Below, in pieces: positions 21,129-29,330 of a stretch of 64,000 nt of DNA; the first letter of the stretch is position 1, and every line of letters begins with the position of its first letter. Source of the stretch: Bedellia somnulentella (taxonomy: Eukaryota; Arthropoda; Insecta; Lepidoptera; Bedelliidae). Both the position numbers and the translations under genes were made by a program. The stretch covers positions 8,761,213 through 8,825,212 of the forward strand of contig OY755183.1 in assembly GCA_963576735.1 (NCBI GenBank), in the 5' to 3' direction. The notes beneath the pieces were generated by a model, which saw nothing but the letters and a program-made list of their open reading frames with translations, made no database searches and was not told the origin of the DNA.

Positions 21129-22529
21129 TTAGTTCCCATTGGGGTAGGCAGAGACTATTGATCGCCACTTCGCACGATCCTGACAAACCTCTCTAGCTTC
21201 GTTTACATCCATCAATCTTTTCATACATGCTCTTTTATTCTTCATACTTCGGACGCCAGCCTTTTTGAGCACACTCTCAATTTGGTCCAAGTGTGTTCTC
21301 CGTGGTCGTCCTCTACTAACATTACCATCCACACTAGCTCTATAGATCCCTTTTACCAATTTTCTATCATCCATCCTCTCTATGTGCCCAAACCATCTCA
21401 ACATTCCTTTTTCTATCTTTCTTACAATATCATCTTTCACACCACACTTTTCACGAATAACACTATTTCTCACTCGGTCACATAATCTAACATTACAAAT
21501 TTTTCTGAGGGACCTCATCTCTACTGCATTCACTCTGCTCTCATGCTTCTTCTGCCACACCCAACATTCGCTTCCATACATAAGCGTAGGAACAAGAACA
21601 GCATCATGCACAGCCATTCGGGCCTTTTCAGACACCGATTGACAGGTCATTAGGCTATTCATTGCTCCATTTACCGCATTACCCTTTTTCACTCTTCTTT
21701 CAATATCTTCATCACATTTTCCATCCCTTGTAAACAAACTTCCCAGATATACAAACTCCTTCACCTGTTCCACATCCTTACCATCAATCGCAATCACGCA
21801 TTTTGTCACATCTTCCTGTCTCTCAAAAACCATCGTTTTGGTCTTATCCACATTCACCCTCATTCCCTTTCTTACAAAAGACTCACATGCAATATTCATC
21901 ATCTCTTGCAACTCTTCTGCCGACGATGCAAGTAGCACTTGATCGTCAGCATACAAGAGGCATTTAATGATGAAACCACTCATTCTTAGTCCATAATCAC
22001 TTTCACGCAACTCTGTCAAACAGTCATCCATGAACAAATTGAAGAGCCACGGAGAAGCTACACATCCCTGTCGGACACCCCTAGAGATTCCGAACCAGTC
22101 AGTGTTTTCCCCGTTTACTCTTACACATGCACTAGAATCCTCATAGAGTGATACTAATGCACGTATAAGTTGACTCCCCAAACCGAACTTGGATAACACC
22201 TCCCATAAACACTTTCTTACCACCCTATCATACGCCTTCTCTAAATCAATGAAGGAGCAATACACCTTTTGGTTCTTAGCTAAGAACTTTTCGGTGATGC
22301 TCCTTAGAGAGAAGATTTGATCCATACATCCCATTCCTTTCCTAAATCCCGCTTGCACATCCCATATTTTCTCATCAGTTTCATTCATCACTCTTTCAAT
22401 CAGTACCTTAGCATACAATTTACCAACAATGCTGAGTAAGCTGATGCCGCGGTAGTTTTTAGCCTCTTGGTGTGACCCCTTTCCTTTATATATAGGCACA
22501 ATCACTTTTGGAAAAGGAAGTACAACCAA
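21129..22529 (-). CDS. RTE LINE reverse transcriptase (C-terminal part of broken polyprotein)
   Basis: This 466-codon frame is the reverse transcriptase half of an RTE-type polyprotein, which copies the element RNA at the nicked target site. Visible motifs are VIVPIYKGKG at residues 9-18, NYRGISLLS at 25-33, motif A FIDLEKAYD at 93-101, motif B SRGVRQGC at 149-156 and the catalytic YADD at 193-196. The C-terminal tail has the RTE-like RWFGHIERM segment. The listed start (MVVLPFP) is not a real initiation site but the first codon after the frame break. It overlaps the endonuclease frame by 28 bases in another frame. Compared with family members, a short segment just before the VPIYKG motif appears missing. 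The 3' half of this frame is the source of about ten truncated fragments in this window. Confidence 0.85.
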   Translation of the reverse strand: MVVLPFPKVIVPIYKGKGSHQEAKNYRGISLLSIVGKLYAKVLIERVMNETDEKIWDVQAGFRKGMGCMDQIFSLRSITEKFLAKNQKVYCSFIDLEKAYDRVVRKCLWEVLSKFGLGSQLIRALVSLYEDSSACVRVNGENTDWFGISRGVRQGCVASPWLFNLFMDDCLTELRESDYGLRMSGFIIKCLLYADDQVLLASSAEELQEMMNIACESFVRKGMRVNVDKTKTMVFERQEDVTKCVIAIDGKDVEQVKEFVYLGSLFTRDGKCDEDIERRVKKGNAVNGAMNSLMTCQSVSEKARMAVHDAVLVPTLMYGSECWVWQKKHESRVNAVEMRSLRKICNVRLCDRVRNSVIREKCGVKDDIVRKIEKGMLRWFGHIERMDDRKLVKGIYRASVDGNVSRGRPRRTHLDQIESVLKKAGVRSMKNKRACMKRLMDVNEAREVCQDRAKWRSIVSAYPNGN

Positions 22530-24187
22530 GAAGCCACCAACCCTTTACCAGCCCTCAGCATTTCGATAGTAATCCTATCATACCCTGCCGCCTTCCCTAA
22601 TTTCATACTTTTCATTGCTTTCATTATTTCTTCCATACTAATCTCGCTGTCACTAAATTCACCCATCTCCCCGTTCCAATCAACATTACTGTCGATTGGC
22701 GAAGAAATGGATGCATCCTCTTTCTCAAACAGTCCCTCAAAATAATTCTTCCATACCCGTTTCATGCTACTTTCATCCGTCGCCAATTCATCCTGTTCAT
22801 CTCTTATTACACTCACTCTCGTGTTTTGGGAAACTCCCTTTTCTTTCCGGATATACTTCCAGAATAACTTTTGGTTATTCCGGAAATTATCAGAAAGTTT
22901 CCTCTCACACCACTCTTGCAAATCCCGCTTTTTCTTTTCTATTTTCTTCTTTACCTCATTCTTAACTCTCTTATATTCATCTTCACTTTTCTGCACTACA
23001 TCGTCAGTTACACTCGCATCCATCCGTTTACTAGCTTTAATCGCTAGTAAATCTAACCACGCTTTCTTCTTATCTCCAACCGCCTCTTTCACAACTTTAT
23101 CCCACCAACTTGTTGGTGGTCTATTTGACCTTTTACACACTCCACATACTTCCGTCGCACATTCAACCATCGTCGATTTGAGCACATCCCATACTTCTTC
23201 TATTTCCATTTCATCCTTCATCTCCACGCAACTTAGTCTATCATCCAATTTCCTCAAGTATTCATCTCTGATATTTTCATCTTCTTGCAGTTTTTCTACT
23301 TTTATTCTCGCAAAATCCGTTGTTGACACTTTAGGCCTGTGACGCCAACGCGTGCACAGACCCCTTAATCGTGATATAACGAGAAAGTGATCTGTGCCAA
23401 CGTTCGTGCCCCTATAGACCCTGGTGTCAACAACTTTTGCTCTCAGCCTTTCATCAACTATCACAAAATCAATCATACTTCTCTCGCTTCCCCTCTGTCT
23501 TGTATACATATGGATATCTTTGTGCTTAAACAACGTGTTTGTAACACAAAGATTCCTATCCAAACATACCTCAATCAATTTCTCACCATTCTCATTTACC
23601 CTTTGATCACCAAACTTTCCTAAAACTCTTTCGCAACCGTTGCGTGACACACCAACCCAGCCATTAAAATCTTCTAACATTACAAGTCTCTCATTTTGAT
23701 CACACCCATTCACAACATCGTCTAACAGATTCCAAAACTCCTCCCTCTCGGATAGGGATTTAGACATGTCCGGAGCGTATACGCAAATTATGCGCATCCG
23801 GACTAGTCCCAATTTCACCTTAATCCACAGGAGCCTTGGACTCACACATTCGTAATCTTTCATACACTGAGCCATCCTTTCAGATATCAGAAGTCCCACT
23901 CCTTGGCTAGCTCGGTCACTGTCAGCGACTCCAGACCAGATTGCTGTAATGTTGCCAAGTTGTGAAACTTCCTTTCCCTTACGCTTCGTCTCATTTACAC
24001 AAAGAAAATCCAGTTTTCTTTCATTCATAATCATACATATTTCATCTAATTTTTCAAACATTCCTCCACATACATTCATCGTACTGAAGCGGGTCTCTTT
24101 AGCCCACTTTTCGCCCCGTGAGCAACCATGGCGTGATGAGTGGCAAGCTACATCGCCGCCTCCGTGTTTACTAAAATTTGAACACAT
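22502..24187 (-). CDS. RTE LINE apurinic-like endonuclease (N-terminal part of broken polyprotein)
   Basis: This 561-codon frame carries an exonuclease/endonuclease/phosphatase-fold domain that nicks target DNA to prime reverse transcription. Motifs include MNVCGG at 37-42, catalytic NETK at 65-68, the position of the usual GDFN at 172-175, SMIDFVIVDERL near 237-248 and TDH at 265-267. The glycine of GDFN is replaced by glutamate (EDFN), which may weaken activity. A basic linker (QKSEDEYKRVKNEVKKK) follows, then the start of the RT domain (GKAAGYDRITIEMLRAGKG). It ends prematurely at WLYFLFQK-stop where the reading frame is broken. The ATG at 24187 lies 270 bases after the 5' end of the element. 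Antisense plus-strand ORFs in this interval are shadows. Confidence 0.85.
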   Translation of the reverse strand: MCSNFSKHGGGDVACHSSRHGCSRGEKWAKETRFSTMNVCGGMFEKLDEICMIMNERKLDFLCVNETKRKGKEVSQLGNITAIWSGVADSDRASQGVGLLISERMAQCMKDYECVSPRLLWIKVKLGLVRMRIICVYAPDMSKSLSEREEFWNLLDDVVNGCDQNERLVMLEDFNGWVGVSRNGCERVLGKFGDQRVNENGEKLIEVCLDRNLCVTNTLFKHKDIHMYTRQRGSERSMIDFVIVDERLRAKVVDTRVYRGTNVGTDHFLVISRLRGLCTRWRHRPKVSTTDFARIKVEKLQEDENIRDEYLRKLDDRLSCVEMKDEMEIEEVWDVLKSTMVECATEVCGVCKRSNRPPTSWWDKVVKEAVGDKKKAWLDLLAIKASKRMDASVTDDVVQKSEDEYKRVKNEVKKKIEKKKRDLQEWCERKLSDNFRNNQKLFWKYIRKEKGVSQNTRVSVIRDEQDELATDESSMKRVWKNYFEGLFEKEDASISSPIDSNVDWNGEMGEFSDSEISMEEIMKAMKSMKLGKAAGYDRITIEMLRAGKGLVASWLYFLFQK

Positions 24188-24481
24188 ATTGGACCCACGA
24201 GAAGCAAGGGAAGTAAACTGTCCACCTAGCCAGAGCCCCGCTTGACTAGGTAAGGTTATTTAGTATCCGGAGTGCACCAAGCTCCGGGACGGCGGCACGC
24301 TAGCGACCAGGCTCACCCCTGGCCATGCATCCCTCGGCGCGGCAGACCTTGGATTGGTGTAAGAGCGAAGATGGAAAAGCCCTAGTCCCTTAGTCGACTT
24401 CTACGACACCCACGGGAAGAGATGGGGTAGTGCTATTCTAAGCCGGCACTACACAGCGAAGTTTAATAGGAGTTTAATATA

Positions 24482-24862
24482 TAATATATTATCGCGTTTT
24501 TGTACCTTTCTAGTTTAAATTTAATTCATCTTATTAATCGAAAAGGTTCTATGTAAAGTTAGTTCAACAAAATAAATACTTTATTAAAGCAAGTGTTAGT
24601 CCAATGTCGGTACCAGGTGAAAATTTCCTTCACCTCTCATGCTTCCTGATTGCTTTTTGATTACACTCGCCACCCGGTTGAGTTGCGAGCTTTCAAACAT
24701 TTCGATAGAGTGCGATTTCTGTAAAAACATTTGATAGAGTATCGCTAAAGCTTTAGCACAAAAACTGTCGCTTTACTAAAATACAGGTTTTTTAAGGTCC
24801 GCACATACTTTGGCGTAGTAAGCATCTTAATTATTAAGTTCAATAAATAAGTGGTAAATAAA
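24482..24862. other. Non-coding stretch, nothing recognised
   Basis: AT-rich DNA between the RTE LINE and a tRNA-derived SINE. Confidence 0.3.
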
Positions 24863-25145
24863 TATGTGATAGCTCAGTGCGTGCAGACGATGAGTGTTTA
24901 AATCCAGAGTCGGGAAAACACCCAATCGTCTGTTATAAAGTCATATGTGTGGTTAATTTATCATGGTTGTTAACGTTGAGGGAAAACTTCGTGACGAAAC
25001 CAACATGGCTAAAGTTATACTTAGTCAGTGTAATCGTACCAAACGGTGATAGGCCTGCTCCCTATCACGTGAGTACACTGTCTGTGTCACGTGATGTTCA
25101 GAAGTATTAGTACTTCTGCCAACCCCTTTGGTATGAAAGTTTGAG
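24863..25145 (+). mobile_element. tRNA-derived SINE (family T), diverged head
   Basis: The head (GTGATAGCTCAGTGCGTGCA) and box-B region (GAGTGTTTAAATCCAGAGTC) are mutated. The body (CCCTATCACGTGAGTACACT, CACGTGATGTTCAGAAGTAT) is well kept. The 3' end is CCCCTTTGGTATGAAAG. Confidence 0.75.
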
Positions 25146-25193
25146 TTTTGAGTAACAGTAAGTAGTTTAAGTTACTCCTTATTTAATCGGCTT

Positions 25194-25330
25194 CTAGCTT
25201 TTACCCGCGACTTCGTACGCATGGATAAGTTACTTCGACACAACCTCAGAAACGCTATAACCATCACGCAAATCGCTAAGCATTCAAGCATTCATTTAAG
25301 TAATCCTTATCAATTACAATAACATAAATG
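25194..25330 (-). mobile_element. Helitron-like 3' terminus
   Basis: On the minus strand the sequence ends ACGAAGTCGCGGGTAAAAGC followed by CTAG, a CTRR-type Helitron end preceded by a GC-rich potential hairpin. The same terminus in the opposite orientation is at 34411-34414. The 5' end was not located. Confidence 0.5.
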
Positions 25331-25423
25331 AATAGACACACAGAATATATCAACTCGTAATCCGTCTCGTTTTAAGAATGGTAGGTATGCTATTAAAATG
25401 GTATGCTATTATTACTCTCTGTA

Positions 25424-25638
25424 GCTGTGTAATGCCGGCTTAAAATAGAACTACCACATTTCTTCCGTGAGTTTTCGGAAGAGGCGGCTAAGGGTATATG
25501 TTCATTTTAAGTGTTTTTTTGTGCATAAATCCCATCACCAATCCCTTCTTTTCCATACTTAACTTCCATAAGTCGTTAAAGAATTTCTTATTGTGAAGCT
25601 CTGGCTACCCCTTCTAAGGATTTATAGTCGGGAGTTTA
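25424..25638 (+). mobile_element. Family A short retroposon, diverged
   Basis: GCTGTGTAATGCCGGCTTAA at the 5' end, AGAGGCGGCTAAGGGTATAT in the middle and CTCTGGCTACCCCTTCTAAG near the 3' end. The tail is lost. Confidence 0.7.
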
Positions 25639-26579
25639 TTCAATTATAAGGCAGAGGTTATACCCAAAATTGTTTTCAAAGGTAGCCTGTATGTGAAAAA
25701 TTACATTAATGGAATAAATTCATTGAGTATAACTGTATTCCACGATTATTGGTCGGTGGATTTTTATTATTTTATATTATCATCAAAAGTATCTATAGTT
25801 TAGTTCTAGATTAAAATTTTTGTTATTGCGGTTAAAGAATTATATTTTTTTAAAGTAATTATTTTCATTGGAAGACTTCTTTGTAAATAATATTAAAAGT
25901 GTGGCCGTCGGAGGAAAGGATAGTAAGGCTATTCAAACTACTACGTCTAGAACAGGCCGCATGCAGATGACCATCTTAAGAGCTTTATTGATAATCATAG
26001 CAAAACACGCCCTAAGAGAAAATTGCAGTATTTTAAAATCAAACGGTTCATCAGAATTTTTGGTATGAAAACAGTTTCCCTTTGAGCACAGCCAATGAAA
26101 ATCATTGCCTCAACAATATAATTTATGCAGAGCTTTTACTTGAAGTCTTTTTCCATTGCACAATTTTGAAGGGTTGAGGTTACGTAAATGTATTATTGGT
26201 GCCTCTGACCTTTTGAGATAGAAAATCAGATGGAAGACCAGGGGAGGGGGGTTTAATGTGTTAAAAAACTCTAGCGGGTAATAAACTGCATCATTAGGTT
26301 CAATAACGGTGTCTATGGAATTATAGTGTATTATTGTAACACCTTGGAATAAGTGTAATAAAATTTTTGTTTATGTCACTTGATTTTTTGTTCATTAGCA
26401 TTAAAATAGCATGTTCACCGAACCATTGAGTAGGTTTTAAAAGTATTCGTAAAGTCAGGGTATACTGTCTAAAATGTGCGACTGTTTTAACTTTTTAACA
26501 TTACTTCTTAGACTGGCAGAAACTTCTAATTTGCCGTCATGATGAGGATAGTTTCCGTTATTACCAATTTAAAGCACTA
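25639..26579. other. Non-coding stretch, nothing recognised
   Basis: AT-rich. The ORF at 25868-26068 has no recognisable features. Some of the right end may belong to the decayed Helitron that carries the helicase relic at 26580-26880. Confidence 0.3.
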
Positions 26580-26880
26580 GACCTGAAAAACCTGCTGTAG
26601 TTGTAGTGTTACCACCTCATTCAAACTATCAATGCCATCGCGTTATCATCCCACACAATGAATTTTCATTCTGTAAGAACTTTAGTCATAGCAGTTTGTT
26701 TGTTCTATTTTGCAAACAGGTGTTATATGCAAAGAAGATTTTCTGTAAGTTTAAATGCTGAATGTGCTATCCTTCTCTCTTCAAGTAAAGTTGCTGCAAT
26801 AGTTAAAGACGCCACTAATACAGCAATAGTATGCTTTATGCGAATTTTTGCAAGTAATCTTCTTTGTTTCTTTTCTAATA
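26580..26880 (-). pseudogene. Helitron PIF1-like helicase relic
   Basis: The minus strand encodes, in successive frames, LLAKIRIKHTIAVLVASLTI then AATLLEERRIAHSAFKL, followed after a frame change by AMTKVLTE-stop-KFIVWDDNAMA. These match the order in Helitron PIF1-type helicases: a segment just after the Walker A region (AVASSGIAATLL..GRTAHS) and the Walker B region (IVWDE). Walker A itself is not seen because a family A copy abuts at 26887. The relic has at least one frameshift and stops, and is non-functional. Identification rests on motif order recalled from the family, not on a database search. Confidence 0.6.
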
Positions 26881-26886
26881 AATATT

Positions 26887-27140
26887 ACATACATACATAC
26901 ACACATATATTCACGGCTATAAATCCCTAAAAGGGGTAGCCAGAGCTAAGGAATCAGAAATTCCTCAGCCACTTTTGGAAGTTGCCTGGGGAAAAGATGG
27001 TAAAATAAAGGTTGTTGATAATGGGTCTCCAACCGCATCGCCCAAAAATCCCTTAAAAGCCCCAATACTGTTAGTCGCCTCTTACGTACACCCACCGGAA
27101 GAAATGTGGTAGTGCTATTCTATGCCGACACTACACAGCT
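26887..27140 (-). mobile_element. Family A short retroposon, full length
   Basis: CATACATACATACACACATA tail, CGGCTATAAATCCCTAAAAG, then GCCGACACTACACAGCT at the 5' end. It interrupts the helicase relic on its upstream side. ATAAATAT occurs on both sides and may be a decayed target duplication. Confidence 0.85.
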
Positions 27141-27243
27141 ACCATAAATATGAATATTTTTCAATTAAGGAAAATTGGTGAAAATGATCCATAGAGCCAA
27201 TGTGGATCACAATATCATTAGTGGCAACCGCGGAGAACACTTA

Positions 27244-27370
27244 TCTTATACTCACGCCCATTGTTCTCATTGGGGTAGGCAGAGACTATAGATCACCACC
27301 ACCACCACCACCACTTAGCACAATCTTGACAAATCTCCATTTCTTCCCTTACGTTCATTATGCTTCTCAT
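27244..27370 (-). mobile_element. RTE LINE 3'-end fragment with CAC expansion
   Basis: TATACTCACGCCCATTGTTC and GGGGTAGGCAGAGACTATAG match the RTE terminus. The usual ATCGCCACTT block has been replaced by an ATCACCACC run, a small (CAC)n microsatellite at about 27294-27313. Confidence 0.7.
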
Positions 27371-27464
27371 ATATCAAATAGTATATATGAAACAACGCTA
27401 AATCTATTCAGAAAAATAACCTGACAGTAGGTCTATCCGTTGAAGAATTTTGAGAAGAGAAGAT

Positions 27465-27605
27465 GAAGTCCCAGCTGGCTGCGGTAAAGTTAATCTGAGC
27501 CGGGCGCGGTCGTAACTTGGATGGGTGACCACTTTTAGGTAATGATTTTTGGAGCACTTCCGTGTTTTAGATGGCACGTTAAACTATGTGTCTCGTTGCC
27601 AAAAC
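27465..27605 (+). mobile_element. 5S rRNA-derived SINE fragment
   Basis: AAGTTAATCTGAGCCGGGCG and CGTAACTTGGATGGGTGACC closely resemble the internal promoter half of 5S rRNA. The downstream part (CTTCCGTGTTTTAGATGGCA, then CACGTTAAAC) departs from 5S and resembles the body of insect 5S-derived SINEs. The 5' half of a 5S gene is missing, so it is not a functional 5S rRNA gene. Confidence 0.6.
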
Positions 27606-28600
27606 AATGGAATGAAAATTATTGAAGTTTCATAGAAACTTTTTATTTCCGTAATATCCGTTCCAATAGGAATTTCTCGTGATCCTTTTGTAATTATTAT
27701 ATCGGTTGAGGAATCTTTATTCCAAGTTTCAACATGTTTGAATTAAAATGCAGAATTTTCATACGAACTTATATTTACCATAATTCCCGTTCCCGTTTAA
27801 TTTCCGGGAATTCTTTTCTTAATGTTCATCTAAGGTACTAAAATTTATCTTGCTAAATTTCTGCCCTGGGGGCTTAGCCGTTTAGGCTGTGCGCTTTCTG
27901 TCAGTAAGTCAGTAACGGACAGATTTTATATATAGAGAAGATTTGTCTTAAAACAGACAAATCATTATTTTTTACTATCTTTTGTAAATGTACAACAGTC
28001 GCTCCTAACCATTTTAAATCAATATCCCTTGCAGCCAGCTAAAACCAGATGCGCCGCCCACTTTCTTTTACACCAATTACAAGCAAGACTAATACAATAG
28101 GTATCCTTTAACAAATGTTTATGGTTAGCATATTTAGCAGAAAGACAAAGTAAAAAATTAGAACTCGAAACAGTTCATTCGTTAGCCAACAGACTTTCAA
28201 GCAGCTCGTATTTTAAAAAACTCTCACTTTTTTTAAAATCAAAATTGTGAAAGGGCACACATAAGTCACCAAGAGGACAAATTGTTGCACTAAGAAAAGA
28301 AAGTAACACAAATTGCAGAACAACTTTAATAAAATTTATATTAAAAATGTTTGTTATATTTAAAATATAGGTGCATCTTTATTTAAAAATCTTTATTTAT
28401 GAAATATATAGCCAAAAACTAAACTATGATATCAATTGCTTCTTTATGAAAATGGTAGAATTTCAGCTTATATTATCCAGTTTTCAGAGAAAATCGTACT
28501 TTTCTCTGATGTGGCAGAAACTTGGGATCAGTTTGGTTACAGTGTAAAAGCCAGTTTTTTCGAAATTGTGTTCGATAAATATGTCATTAGAAAATGCAAA
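27606..28600. other. Non-coding stretch upstream of the second LINE
   Basis: AT-rich DNA with no supported gene. The in-frame extension upstream of 28646 carries no recognisable ORF1 features, so the LINE's left edge is placed near 28600 by default. Confidence 0.3.
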
Positions 28601-28645
28601 ACTTTTTTAAATCCATTTAATAGTCTTGTCCAACTGGTTCGCGAC

Positions 28646-29020
28646 ATGGGAAAATTAATTGGTGTGCCTATCTCATCTGACAATATACGCGCCGTTCACC
28701 GAGTAGCACGTGGAAAGGCCGAGGCAGATGCGAAAAGACCAAAAAACATCGTGGTAGAGCTGACATCACGTCATCTCCGTGATGACGTCCTAGACGCCGT
28801 CCGCGCCCGTCGTCAGCTCAGCACCGAGCAGCTTGGATTACCTGCCCCATTTAACCGGTTCTACGTCAACGAACATTTGACATTGAAGAACAAAATACTT
28901 CTATCCAAAGCTCGCAAAATTGGAAAGGAAAGAGATTACAAGTATGTCTGGGTCAAAAATGCTGTTATTAATGTACGCAAAACGGACACCAGTGGGATAA
29001 TAAAAATAAGGAAAAATTAA
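28646..29020 (+). CDS. LINE ORF1 C-terminal part with baculovirus FP-like domain
   Basis: A 124-codon frame starts at ATG 28646 and is open further upstream without an ATG. It contains GVPISSDNIRAVHRV near residues 5-20, a helical segment, and a C-terminal FYVNEHLTLKNK ... KYVWVKNAVINVRK block. The VNE-LT-N-K followed by Y-K-YVW pattern is what I recognise as the Baculo_FP-like (FP25K) domain found in ORF1 proteins of many insect non-LTR elements. ORF1 proteins bind element RNA. The zinc finger and coiled coil usually found N-terminally are missing, so the element is either 5'-truncated here or this is an internal start. Confidence 0.6.
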   Translation: MGKLIGVPISSDNIRAVHRVARGKAEADAKRPKNIVVELTSRHLRDDVLDAVRARRQLSTEQLGLPAPFNRFYVNEHLTLKNKILLSKARKIGKERDYKYVWVKNAVINVRKTDTSGIIKIRKN

Positions 29021-29330
29021 GACATCCTTACGGTTATCTGACTATGTATATTGTTAACGATCTATGCTTATATTATCAAACACAATAATGCTATGTTGAA
29101 TGTTTTTTGCAGTGCTGCTGCTAAAAGCTGTAGTATAATTTACACCATTTATGATATTGGCTCTTTCTGTACAATCGACCCTTCTGCACAAACTTTTCAG
29201 ACCACAACACTTTTTAATTTAAAATCAAACTCTCTGATTATTAATGTAGAGCACACACTCTGCCTATCTGTCATACCAGCACAGTCGTACTATATTAATC
29301 TAAAATTGAATATTGTTTTTATTATTCGCT

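Larger units (their letters stand above)
21085..24481 (-). mobile_element. Full-length RTE-clade LINE with 13-bp target duplication
   Basis: Minus-strand element (21098-24468, about 3.37 kb) flanked by perfect GGAGTTTAATATA duplications at 21085-21097 and 24469-24481. Its order is: a 5' UTR (24457-24188) whose first ~80 bases match family A, an endonuclease frame, a reverse transcriptase frame and an extremely short 3' end. That 3' end reaches GGCGTGAGTATATGTATG repeats a few bases after the stop. The single-polyprotein EN-RT order, ~3.3-kb length, short 3' UTR and microsatellite tail fit the RTE clade. The frame is broken near 22515, so this copy is probably dead although recently inserted. 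Confidence 0.85.

Noticed and set aside
22764..23342. 192-aa plus-strand ORF
   Set aside because: It is serine/leucine-rich and lies exactly antisense to the RTE endonuclease frame, so it is a shadow of that frame.
27470..27540. Possible functional 5S rRNA gene
   Set aside because: Only the internal half resembles 5S. The 5' half and the 3' pairing strand are missing.
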